Shown in pieces: positions 1 to 6,658 of a stretch of 6,961 nt of DNA (positions within the stretch are counted from its first letter, which is position 1; each line of letters opens with the position of its first letter). Below the pieces are notes generated by a model. It worked only from the letters and a program-made list of their open reading frames with translations, was not told the origin of the DNA and did no database searches. The stretch covers positions 1 through 6,961 of the forward strand of contig JABDRH010000033.1 in assembly GCA_013041835.1 (NCBI GenBank), read 5' to 3'. A program made the position numbers and the translations under genes. Source of the stretch: Desulfatitalea sp. (GTDB lineage: Bacteria > Desulfobacterota > Desulfobacteria > Desulfobacterales > Desulfosarcinaceae).

Positions 1-577
1 GCCCGGAGCTAAGGTCCGCCTTGAGGGCCTCGATCACGGGCAAGGCAACGCCGCCCAAGCTGTCGTACCCTTGGTCCGGCCGGTATACACGGAGAAACAG
101 GCCCAGTGTTTCCACGCCGGCGGGAAGCACCATGACGTTTTTGGCGTCCGCGGGCGCGGGCACGCCTTCCTTGACCAGGTAAAGGGTGTAGGAGCGGTCT
201 TCGGCGTCGCGGCGCTGGTCTGGATCAAAAGGATTGATGTGCCCGGTGTCCGGCTGGATTTCGATGTCCGCCAGAGCCGCAAAATCCGTTGCGTAGAAAT
301 AATCGTACAAGTTAAAAGAAAAATAGCGTGCATGGGGAAATTGGCCTGTCACCTTGAGAAGGTCGAAATCACCAGAGTCCGGCTTGAACACAAAGGTGTC
401 GTAGCGGGAGCAGGTGTCCGGGAAAGCGGGCGTGAGGCGGAAGTCCCCGGGGAAAGCGGTCCAGGGCGACTGGGCGAAGGTTCCTTGGACCAGCTCTGCG
501 TGGGCCGGGTTCGAAAGGAAAACGCTAAGAATCAGGATAACCGGTAGCAATGTTTTTGCCATCTGAAGTGTTTTCAT
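1..577 (-). CDS. Secreted protein of unknown function (N-terminal part, cut by window edge)
   Basis: The frame is open from an ATG at 577 to the window edge, giving 192 codons with no stop, so the C-terminus is missing. A GGAGG ribosome binding site at 583-587 sits 5 bases before the ATG and fixes the start. Residues 1-28 form a clear signal peptide: a Lys-containing N-terminus, a hydrophobic stretch (LLPVILILSVFL), then NPAHA before a likely cleavage site ahead of ELVQG. The mature part has ARYFSFNLYDYF near residues 84-95, PDTGHINPFDPD near 110-121 and FLRVYRPDQGYDSLGGVALP near 161-180. This pattern recalls a loosely defined group of secreted hypothetical proteins; I recognise no catalytic motif. 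It lies about 100 bases downstream of the methyltransferase in the same orientation and may have its own promoter, though I see no convincing one. Its base composition is much richer in G+C than the other genes (42 of the first 60 bases), which suggests a different origin or constraint. Confidence 0.82.
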   Translation of the reverse strand, partial: MKTLQMAKTLLPVILILSVFLSNPAHAELVQGTFAQSPWTAFPGDFRLTPAFPDTCSRYDTFVFKPDSGDFDLLKVTGQFPHARYFSFNLYDYFYATDFAALADIEIQPDTGHINPFDPDQRRDAEDRSYTLYLVKEGVPAPADAKNVMVLPAGVETLGLFLRVYRPDQGYDSLGGVALPVIEALKADLSSG

Positions 578-679
578 GCTTGCCTCCATTAACTTGGCAT
601 TTTTATTTTTAATACATGCAAGTGCCTATTTTCTTTCGGCCATCTTTTTTATGTAACATTGGGGCTTATTTTCCCGCAG

Positions 680-1351
680 TCAGAATGAATCCCGTTTTCT
701 GACTAAAGTGATTCCATCGGCTATGGGCAGCAAACTGATGTCCACGCGGCGGTCTTGATGGCGATTTTGATTGAACTGCCGGATGGCTACGGTTTCACTA
801 TCCGTGTGGGACGGATCGAAGACGTATCCTTTCCACAACACATTGTCCACCATCATCAAACCACCGGGACGGAGCAGCGCCAGGGCGCTTTCGTAATATG
901 CCTCGTAGGATTCCTTGTCCGCGTCTATGAAGGCAAAGTCGTATGTACCGCATTGTCCGTCGTCAAGCAACATCGTTAACGTTTCAATGGCTGGTGCGAT
1001 CCGTAATTGGATCTTATGAGCCACATCGGCGGCCTGCCAGTACCGCCTGGCCACGGCGGTCCATTTCGGATTGATATCACAGGCAACCAGCCTGCCGTGA
1101 TGCGGTAGCGCCGTGGCGATACATAAGCTGCTATATCCTGTGAATACGCCGATCTCAATGGCTTTTTCAGCGCAAATGGCCTTTATGAGAAATGATATGA
1201 ATTGGCCTTGCAGCGGCGTGATTTGCATCACGGCATTCGGATATGCGGCGGTCTCTGCCCGCAGTTTTTTCAACAGGTCGGGTTCTCGCAGAGAAACGGC
1301 TGTCAGGTAGTCCGATAGATCGGTATCGATAACTCGGTTGGTCGAAGACAT
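680..1351 (-). CDS. SAM-dependent O-methyltransferase (caffeoyl-CoA O-methyltransferase-like, class I)
   Basis: This 223-residue protein has the usual length for the Methyltransf_3 family of cation-dependent O-methyltransferases, which transfer a methyl group from S-adenosylmethionine to a hydroxyl, typically of a catechol-like or other small substrate. The glycine-rich SAM loop is EIGVFTGYSSL (66-76), followed by the acidic strand end ACDIN (90-94). The metal and catalytic region is FIDADKESY (141-149), the second metal pair is VDNVLWKG (168-175), and PIADGITLVRK (209-219) is the typical C-terminal strand. All key residues are present, so the enzyme should be active. It starts 4 bases after the dehydrogenase stop codon. 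A weak AAGGA lies about 14 bases before the ATG inside that gene, so translation is probably coupled. No intrinsic terminator is visible after the stop. The substrate cannot be told from the sequence; pairing with the dehydrogenase suggests a tailoring or small-molecule pathway. Confidence 0.93.
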   Translation of the reverse strand: MSSTNRVIDTDLSDYLTAVSLREPDLLKKLRAETAAYPNAVMQITPLQGQFISFLIKAICAEKAIEIGVFTGYSSLCIATALPHHGRLVACDINPKWTAVARRYWQAADVAHKIQLRIAPAIETLTMLLDDGQCGTYDFAFIDADKESYEAYYESALALLRPGGLMMVDNVLWKGYVFDPSHTDSETVAIRQFNQNRHQDRRVDISLLPIADGITLVRKRDSF

Positions 1352-1355
1352 GGCG

Positions 1356-2582
1356 TTATATATAATCCTTTATTTTGACAAGAACCTTACAGTTCTCATT
1401 TAGAATTCTTTCTTTTTCATAAAAAAGTTCACAAAGCTGATCCAGGCCTTGAATGATGTTGGTTACAATGCTGCCGGGAGATAGTTTGCCGTGCTCGTAT
1501 AGCGCCAATATTCTGGAAAACGCTCCGCCCAAATGTCCGCGGCTGCCGGAAATGGAAATTTCGTTGGTAATCATGTGATCCACATGGTCAATGGAAAAGG
1601 CGCCTCCACTGCGGGCCAGCAGCACGATGCTGCCGTTGGGTTTGATTTTCGGAAGGGCGCAATTGATGTTTTCAAGCGCACCGGAGGCTTCAAGCACAAT
1701 GTCTATTTGCAGGGGGTCGGATTCAAAGAATGCGGCTTGGCTATAAACATAATCGGCCCATTTGCGGGCGAATTGCCTGCGGAACGGGACCGGTTCGACG
1801 ATATGGACCTGCGAGGCGCCGAAGGCCGCTTTGCTGATCATGGCGGATAATATGCCTATCGGTCCGGCACCGAAAATCAGGACGACGTCTCCGGGCATCA
1901 TGTTCGCGTTTCGGCAGGCGACATAAGCCACGCTGGCCGGTTCTATGCACGCCAGCGCCTGAAGATCTTCTTCACTTTTTATCAGCGCTGTAATGTCATG
2001 GGCGATCATGCCCGGGATATCCACGATCCCGCTGAAAACACCGTCCTTTTCCAAGCCCAGCAATTTTGCGTTGATACACTGATTGAATTTGCCCGCTTTG
2101 CATGGTTTGCAGCTATGGCATACGACGATCGATTCCAGGGTGACATAGTCGCCCGGTTTGACATGGTGGATATGGGGGCCAACCTGGATAACCCTGCCGA
2201 CACCCTCGTGGCCCATGACGCGGCCGCGCGGTGGTATCTGACAGGGTGCGGAGCAGGAGATATAGCCGGTTTCCGAATGGTTGGTCAGCAGATGCGTATC
2301 TGTTCCGCATACGCCGGCATACAGCATCTCCACGCGGATTTCATTGGGTTGCAGCCGCTGTGATATTCGCGTTTTTACCGAAACTTGAGCATTGCGATAA
2401 ATCTGATGCGGGCCGGGAACCGCTACGCTTTCCATTGGCGCATGGTCCGCGTTTACGACCAGCACTTTTGATTGCACCGGCAATGGTTCTGGCGTGTCAT
2501 CAAAACGTCGTTTTGGATGGATGTCCGTTACGGCGCCGCTATCTGGAAGGACAAAAGAAGGTTCCGCAAATACTTTGTTCAT
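1356..2582 (-). CDS. Zinc-dependent medium-chain alcohol/polyol dehydrogenase with N-terminal extension
   Basis: A 408-residue member of the MDR superfamily, which oxidises alcohols or reduces carbonyls with NAD(P). The catalytic zinc ligands are visible: Cys92 in GVCGTD, His125-Glu126 in MGHEGVGRV, and Glu214 in CIEPASVAY, as in the sorbitol/threonine dehydrogenase branch. The structural zinc lobe is intact, with Cys155, 158, 161 and 169 (C-x2-C-x2-C-x7-C). The Rossmann glycine motif is FGAGPIG (237-243). An acidic residue at the end of the second strand (Glu263 in HIVEP) favours NAD over NADP. Family members usually run about 340-360 residues; here about 49 extra residues precede Met50 (MESVAVPGP), where a normal MDR domain would begin. 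No clear ribosome binding site precedes Met50, while a modest AAAAGG lies upstream of the ATG at 2582, so I keep the long form. The methyltransferase follows after 4 bases. A palindromic repeat ends 21 bases before the start. Confidence 0.93.
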   Translation of the reverse strand: MNKVFAEPSFVLPDSGAVTDIHPKRRFDDTPEPLPVQSKVLVVNADHAPMESVAVPGPHQIYRNAQVSVKTRISQRLQPNEIRVEMLYAGVCGTDTHLLTNHSETGYISCSAPCQIPPRGRVMGHEGVGRVIQVGPHIHHVKPGDYVTLESIVVCHSCKPCKAGKFNQCINAKLLGLEKDGVFSGIVDIPGMIAHDITALIKSEEDLQALACIEPASVAYVACRNANMMPGDVVLIFGAGPIGILSAMISKAAFGASQVHIVEPVPFRRQFARKWADYVYSQAAFFESDPLQIDIVLEASGALENINCALPKIKPNGSIVLLARSGGAFSIDHVDHMITNEISISGSRGHLGGAFSRILALYEHGKLSPGSIVTNIIQGLDQLCELFYEKERILNENCKVLVKIKDYI

Positions 2583-2603
2583 GGCAATCCGACCTTTTCG
2601 TAG

Positions 2604-2745
2604 TTAAAGTGCAGGAATGAAATAATTCCCCCATTTTACTTGTCTTTGCGTCCGTCTACTGCGTTACATCCGACGGCGGATGTGGCTTGTACACGAACCC
2701 AAATCCGGCGCAACTGGGTGGAATAATTTCTCTCCTACACCCTTA
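2604..2745. repeat. 142-bp palindromic element (MITE-like), element 1
   Basis: The gap between the small membrane protein and the dehydrogenase is almost filled by one imperfect palindrome. Its ends, 2604-2632 and 2717-2745, are inverted copies matching at 21 of 29 positions. At the exact centre (axis 2674.5) lies a perfect 7-bp stem, ACATCCG at 2666-2672 and CGGATGT at 2677-2683, with a 4-base loop. Between these, TTTGCGTCCGTCTAC-like sequence on the left matches the reverse complement of the right at about 12 of 15 positions. Both termini carry TTA/TAA, which would suit insertion at a TA dinucleotide as in Tc1/IS630-type MITEs; that assignment is inference. The right end overlaps the TAA stop of the 55-residue gene. 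No T-run follows the central hairpin on either strand, so it is not a standard terminator. It shares a 12-base block with the palindrome at 6721-6904. Confidence 0.75.
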
Positions 2746-2910
2746 TTCGGTTTGTTTTCTTCTGTCTGAGGCCAGGACGATGAAAATGCCGATCAAGGGT
2801 GTGAGGGCCATGGATGCAAAGAAATATCCCCAAAAGCTAAATTTTCGGTTATGCCCGAACAATGCGACCAGAAGGCATGCTAAAATATAGAATAGTAAAA
2901 ACTGCGGCAT
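2743..2910 (-). CDS. Small two-helix membrane protein (55 aa)
   Basis: A 55-codon reading frame starts at an ATG 2 bases after the stop of the binding-protein gene and ends at TAA (2745-2743). A strong GGAGGAGT site (2915-2922), embedded in the last codons of the preceding gene, is well placed for it, so I consider it a real gene despite its size. The protein has two hydrophobic helices, about residues 3-18 (QFLLFYILACLLVALF) and 27-47 (ending ALTPLIGIFIVLA). A basic loop HNRKF lies between them and a charged tail SDRRKQTE follows. The pattern RKxxFWGYFFxSxxLTPLIGxxIVL recalls small membrane proteins of unknown role found in many bacteria. Its place as last gene of the exporter block suggests an accessory subunit or regulator of that membrane complex, which is inference. 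Its stop codon falls inside the terminal repeat of the adjacent palindrome, so its original C-terminus may have been altered by insertion. Confidence 0.8.
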   Translation of the reverse strand: MPQFLLFYILACLLVALFGHNRKFSFWGYFFASMALTPLIGIFIVLASDRRKQTE

Positions 2911-2912
2911 GT

Positions 2913-4079
2913 TTACTCCTCCATGTATTCGAACCGGCCGTTGCGAACTTGTTTGAAATACAGTTGCTTTTCGCTAAGTTCGCCGTTGGGTTCAAATGTG
3001 AAGTCTCCGGTGACGCCTTGCCAATGCTTTGTAAATCGCAAGGTGGCGCTTACGACAATGGGAACGGTTGTGTGACTTTTGTTAAAGGAAAAGGCAAGGA
3101 GTTGTATTGCGTCGTAACCCAATGCATCCCAGGTTTCAGGTTCTGTCCGGAATCTGGCCTTGAATTGCAGAACAAATGCCTTCACGCGGGGCGCGTCGGA
3201 AAATGGATTGAAAACAGAGGGCACGACCGTGCCGTTTGCGGCGGGCCCGGCAATGGTGGTAAGGTCGGATTGATCCAGACTGTCGCCGGCGATGATCGGT
3301 TTTGGCAGTCCCATTTCGTGGAACTGTTTGATCACGTCAGCGGCATTGGGCATTTGGCCGGCAAGAAATACGGCGTCAAAGTCAGTTTTGGACAATCCGT
3401 TTATCAGGGGCCTGTAATCGGTCTGCCAATTGAAGTAGACCTTGTGTTCAACGATCTCAAGTTTCAGATCCACGGCCGCAGTGTAAAAGATATCCGCCAG
3501 GCCGGTTCCGTAAATGCTATTGTCATCCAAAATAACGATTTTTTGGTAGCCCCTATCATGGGTGAAACGGGCCATGTGCCGGCCAATCATGGTATCGGAG
3601 GGGACAATCCTGAACACATATTCAAAGTCGTGGGAGGTCAGGCAAGGATTGGTGGCGGACGGCGCTAGAAATATAATGCCGTTTTCTTCATATGTGATGG
3701 AGGCTTTGATTGCCTCGGTGGAAGTGTAATGGCCGATCACAGCGACAATGTCCCGGTGTTGGGCAATTTTTTTGGCAACCTCATGGGCACTTGCATCGAT
3801 GGTGTTGTAATGCACGGTATTGAGTTCTTTGCCCATGATACCGCCGGCCTGATTGATTTGCTCAACGGCCAGGGCAATGCCGTTGAGCAAGGAGCGATTG
3901 TTGCCTGCCTGGGGCCAGGCAACGGCAATAACGACGGGGCCTTCTTTTTTCGCGGCAATTTGAGCTCTTTGCTGTTTTGATTTTTGGTAGGAATTACAGC
4001 AAATCAGTGCAAGAAGCGTAAGAAAAAGAATCGCCGGAATAGAAAGATATCTTGAAAGCTTTGGCGTGTCGGGTCGCAT
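2913..4079 (-). CDS. Periplasmic ligand-binding protein, branched-chain amino acid ABC type (Peripla_BP_6)
   Basis: A 388-residue protein with one N-terminal hydrophobic segment (about residues 11-28, SIPAILFLTLLALICC), a charged linker, and a two-lobe type 1 periplasmic binding fold. Family landmarks, counted from the ATG, include PVVIAVAWPQAG, LLNGIALAVEQINQAGGIMGKEL (about 64-86), VIGHYTSTEAIKA, IIFLAPSATNP, YVFRIVPSD, DNSIYGTGLAD and the C-terminal WDALGYDAIQLLA. This matches LivK-like receptors that bind amino acids, amides or small acids. No LivH/M/G/F importer genes are nearby. The hydrophobic segment ends LALICCN; residues before either Cys do not fit a good lipobox, so an uncleaved membrane anchor is as likely as a lipoprotein. 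The start overlaps the SPFH stop: ATG (4079) overlaps TGA by one base, and a GTG just upstream (4082) gives a GTGA overlap and one extra residue. Either start implies translational coupling. The ligand is unknown. Confidence 0.9.
   Translation of the reverse strand: MRPDTPKLSRYLSIPAILFLTLLALICCNSYQKSKQQRAQIAAKKEGPVVIAVAWPQAGNNRSLLNGIALAVEQINQAGGIMGKELNTVHYNTIDASAHEVAKKIAQHRDIVAVIGHYTSTEAIKASITYEENGIIFLAPSATNPCLTSHDFEYVFRIVPSDTMIGRHMARFTHDRGYQKIVILDDNSIYGTGLADIFYTAAVDLKLEIVEHKVYFNWQTDYRPLINGLSKTDFDAVFLAGQMPNAADVIKQFHEMGLPKPIIAGDSLDQSDLTTIAGPAANGTVVPSVFNPFSDAPRVKAFVLQFKARFRTEPETWDALGYDAIQLLAFSFNKSHTTVPIVVSATLRFTKHWQGVTGDFTFEPNGELSEKQLYFKQVRNGRFEYMEE
2915..2922 (-). promoter_or_regulatory. Strong ribosome binding site for the 55-aa protein
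   Basis: On the minus strand the sequence GGAGGAGT precedes ATG (2910) by 4 bases and overlaps the Glu-Glu-stop end of the binding-protein gene. It is the best Shine-Dalgarno match inside the four-gene block and is the main evidence that the small gene is translated. Confidence 0.75.
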
Positions 4080-4930
4080 CACTTTTTTGTATCCAGGATA
4101 ATCGGAAGCCCTTTTTCTCCCCCACCGATAACGATGACCTTGGCGTTTTCAGACTTGGACAACTCGAGTGTCGCGGTAACTCCCTTCCATGTCAGGATTT
4201 GGTCTGAAAGAGATGCCTCAACAGTTTTGTTGTAATCGTGTATTCCCTGGGCTTCGATGCGTTTGCGTTGGGCTTCCTTATGTTCCCTTTGTAATTTGAA
4301 CTCATATGCTTCGGCGAGCTGTTTTTGCTCCAGCTTCATCTCGATGGCTTGCTGAATATAGGCGGGCAGCTCGACTTCGGTGATCATCACGTCGTCCACC
4401 TTGACAAATCGCTGGGATACCTGGTTGAGGGACTCGTTTACGACTTTTTGCACGATGGCTCTTTTGGTGGAGTATACCTCCTCGGCTTCAAAATTGCCGA
4501 TCAATGTCCGCAACACGGCTTCGACTTCAGGTACAACGACTTTCTGGAGATAATCGGGCCCCACGGTCTTGTGCAGCACACCCAACAGATTATATTCGGG
4601 CTTATAGCGGATGGTGAGTGATAACTGTATTTTCAGCCCTTTCCTCGTCAGCGCGTACATTTTGTGCGGATATACCTGGTAGCGCACGGTATAAATGGTC
4701 ATAACGTCCCACGGGGCAATAATATGAAATCCTTCCACGTAGACTTTATCGGTGACTGTGCCGCCGCTGAACCTGCGATATAAAACCCCGCCTTCGCCCG
4801 ACTGGATGGAGATGAAAATATGGTGCCACAGGTAGATCACCAGAAACAAGAAGATGAGCAGGAACAACAAAAAAAATGGCAGATTGTTTTTAAACAACGC
4901 GGCAAATCGTTTGTGCAACTTCTTTTTCAT
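4079..4930 (-). CDS. Membrane-anchored SPFH/band-7 (prohibitin-like) protein
   Basis: A 283-residue protein with a basic N-terminus (MKKKLHKRF), one strong membrane helix (about 17-36) and then an SPFH domain (about 44-190). The domain has recognisable signatures: GEGGVLYRRFSGGT, VYVEGFHIIAPWDVMTIYTVRYQ, GLKIQLSLTIRYKPE, and VDDVMITEVELPAYIQQAIEMKLEQKQLAEAYEFKLQ. Residues 195-230 form a charged alpha-helical/coiled-coil stretch rich in Glu, Lys and Gln, as in prohibitins, stomatins and HflK/HflC. Such proteins form large membrane-associated rings that scaffold or protect partner membrane proteins. The basic residues before the helix predict a cytoplasmic N-terminus and a periplasmic SPFH domain, as in HflK/HflC. 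The gene begins immediately after the exporter stop codon with no intergenic base, and its stop overlaps the start of the binding-protein gene. This implies joint expression and probably joint function. It differs from HflKC in being single and lacking protease neighbours. Confidence 0.93.
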   Translation of the reverse strand: MKKKLHKRFAALFKNNLPFFLLFLLIFLFLVIYLWHHIFISIQSGEGGVLYRRFSGGTVTDKVYVEGFHIIAPWDVMTIYTVRYQVYPHKMYALTRKGLKIQLSLTIRYKPEYNLLGVLHKTVGPDYLQKVVVPEVEAVLRTLIGNFEAEEVYSTKRAIVQKVVNESLNQVSQRFVKVDDVMITEVELPAYIQQAIEMKLEQKQLAEAYEFKLQREHKEAQRKRIEAQGIHDYNKTVEASLSDQILTWKGVTATLELSKSENAKVIVIGGGEKGLPIILDTKK

Positions 4931-6559
4931 TTAGGCCCCACTCATAATTTTGCCGTATTCCATTTTAATAATTCGATCGGCAACATGAAAATAGCGATCG
5001 TCGTGGCTTGAGCAGATTATGGTTTTGCCCTCTGACTTGAGCGCTTTTAGCAGAACTTCATAAAAATAGTTTCTGAATTCAGGATCTTGATCAGCAGCCA
5101 GTTCATCAAATATCAAAACATGCCTGTTTTCCATGAGCGCATTGATCACGGCAAGGCGTTTTCTTTGCCCGGTGGAAAGATTGATCGTGCTGAACTTGCC
5201 CTCGCTGTAGCTGGTTTTGTCAAACAACTTCATCATGCGAAACAGGGCATTGACCTTTTCTACATCGACATCGGTTAGGCCGTAGAGTCTGTCAAAGAGA
5301 TGAAACTCAGTGAAAATGGCGGACATCATGTTGCGATAATGATCGTAATTGTGTTGGTTCACCATCATGCCGTTGTACAAGACATTGCCTCTATCCGGAT
5401 AGTACAGCCCTGCAATGTTTTTGAGCAGGGTCGTTTTACCCGATCCGTTTCCGCCGACGAAAAAGATGATCTCGTTGGCGTCTATCTTCAGATCGATGGG
5501 GCCGATGGAGAATCCGCCGGCGGTCATGGGATCTTCGTATTTGAAATAAAGATTTCTCAATTCTATCGACTGGAAGGCATGGGTGCTTTCGAACGGCTCA
5601 GCCGGCGATGTGGGTTCGAAATCTGCGGAGGCATCCAGTTTTTCTTCAAGTGATTTGAGTCTGAAAATCGCAAAATTGGCTTTAACAATAATGGGGACCG
5701 AGGCAACGATGGTGGCGATGGGCCCTAAATTGAAAAGGACGATCATGGTGATGCTCATGACTTTTTTCGGTGGCGTACTGCTGATTTGCGGGAGAAGGAA
5801 AACAATGGAGGCGATCAGCAGAAACCAGAAAGACTGCGCATAGATTTGATTGTTTAAAAATTTTGATTCGGTCCTGAGTTTGAGGGCTTTCAGTTCATTG
5901 GAGATCGGCTTCAAATAGTTCTCAAGAATATCAGTGCATCTGGCGTCGTGCATTTTGATTTCCGTGAAACCATCGATGAGATGATCTAACATTTCAAAAA
6001 ATTCGTTCTCCTTGGCAGAGGATAAAATTAGTTCTTTTTCGATTTTTTTTTGATTGTGCAGGTAGCCGACGGCCGAGCAAAGAATGAGAAAGGTCGCGAT
6101 CCAGAATGCGGTTTGGGATATGAAAGCCAGGTAGAGGGAAGAAAACAAGAGCATGAGTGTCGAAGATGCGCAACTGACAACCAGTCGAGATGCTTCGAAA
6201 ATGATTTCCGTATTTTCCGACAGGGTTGTGTAGATAAGGTTGTGGTCAATTTTTTCAAATGATCTTAGATCCGCTCGTTTGATTTTACCGGCAATGGTGG
6301 TGTTGGTTTGATTGATGCGGCCGCGGACATCTCGTGCGGTTTGCGACATGGCGTATTTGAAAGTGATGGTGTAAATACCGACACACAAAAGATACATCGC
6401 CAGGTAACGGATGTTCATTTGGGCGTAGTCCTGTGCGGCCGCTGTGACGATTACGATCGTCAATGCATTGGCCACGCCGGAAACAGCGGAGGCGGTAAAA
6501 ATCCTGGGTCCGTTGGATTTGGCGGCATCTTTCAGAAATGTGAGTATTTGCGGTGTCAT
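4931..6559 (-). CDS. Cyclic peptide-type ABC exporter, fused permease and ATPase (SyrD/PvdE family)
   Basis: A half-transporter of 542 residues from the ATG at 6559. A TTG at 6577 would add six residues, but its GGAAG sits directly against it, whereas GAGGCGGAA lies upstream of the ATG, so I prefer ATG. The next residue numbers count from the TTG. Six membrane helices lie at about 26-47, 57-76, 131-153, 155-173, 247-265 and 274-298. The ATPase has Walker A GGNGSGKT (375-382), signature LSTGQ (467-471), Walker B VLIFDE (487-492), D-loop AADQDPEFR and H-loop SSHDD (His525). The Q-loop region reads SAIFTEFHLFDRL with no Gln, and AADQDPEFR follows Walker B; both are hallmarks of exporters for syringomycin, pyoverdine precursor and related cyclic or lipopeptides. 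It probably dimerises and exports a peptide-like metabolite. It is first in the block and the SPFH gene abuts it. Its AT-rich composition resembles the next three genes. Confidence 0.92.
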   Translation of the reverse strand: MTPQILTFLKDAAKSNGPRIFTASAVSGVANALTIVIVTAAAQDYAQMNIRYLAMYLLCVGIYTITFKYAMSQTARDVRGRINQTNTTIAGKIKRADLRSFEKIDHNLIYTTLSENTEIIFEASRLVVSCASSTLMLLFSSLYLAFISQTAFWIATFLILCSAVGYLHNQKKIEKELILSSAKENEFFEMLDHLIDGFTEIKMHDARCTDILENYLKPISNELKALKLRTESKFLNNQIYAQSFWFLLIASIVFLLPQISSTPPKKVMSITMIVLFNLGPIATIVASVPIIVKANFAIFRLKSLEEKLDASADFEPTSPAEPFESTHAFQSIELRNLYFKYEDPMTAGGFSIGPIDLKIDANEIIFFVGGNGSGKTTLLKNIAGLYYPDRGNVLYNGMMVNQHNYDHYRNMMSAIFTEFHLFDRLYGLTDVDVEKVNALFRMMKLFDKTSYSEGKFSTINLSTGQRKRLAVINALMENRHVLIFDELAADQDPEFRNYFYEVLLKALKSEGKTIICSSHDDRYFHVADRIIKMEYGKIMSGA

Positions 6560-6615
6560 AACCGGTTTCCGCCTCAACTTCCAGGACAGATTGCTTGTGG
6601 CTGGTTTGTTGTCTA

Positions 6616-6644
6616 ATTAAAAGATATGCCGAGGGATCGCGCAA
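6616..6644 (-). promoter_or_regulatory. Candidate sigma70 promoter for the exporter operon
   Basis: On the minus strand, TTGCGC (6644-6639) and TTTAAT (6621-6616) are separated by 17 bases. The -10 box matches the consensus at 5 of 6 positions and the -35 box at 3 of 6. Transcription would begin near 6609, leaving a leader of about 50 bases before the ATG at 6559. The site lies just inside the palindromic region, so the repeat would be immediately upstream of the promoter. It is a motif match only. Confidence 0.4.
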
Positions 6645-6658
6645 AAATAAATTCACAT

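Noticed and set aside
71..547. 158-codon open frame on the plus strand
   Set aside because: It is the antisense shadow of the GC-rich secreted-protein gene, which has a signal peptide and a strong ribosome binding site; high GC favours long shadow frames.
578..679. Terminator or promoter between the methyltransferase and the secreted-protein gene
   Set aside because: The gap is AT-rich, but I found neither a stable hairpin followed by T residues nor a well-spaced -35/-10 pair.
2666..2683. Perfect 7-bp hairpin as an intrinsic terminator after the small membrane protein
   Set aside because: No T-run follows the stem on either strand, and it is the centre of a larger palindrome, so the terminator reading is unsupported.
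2862..3668. 268-codon open frame on the plus strand opposite the binding-protein gene
   Set aside because: It is antisense to a gene with clear family motifs over its full length, its translation shows no recognisable domain, and no good ribosome binding site precedes it.
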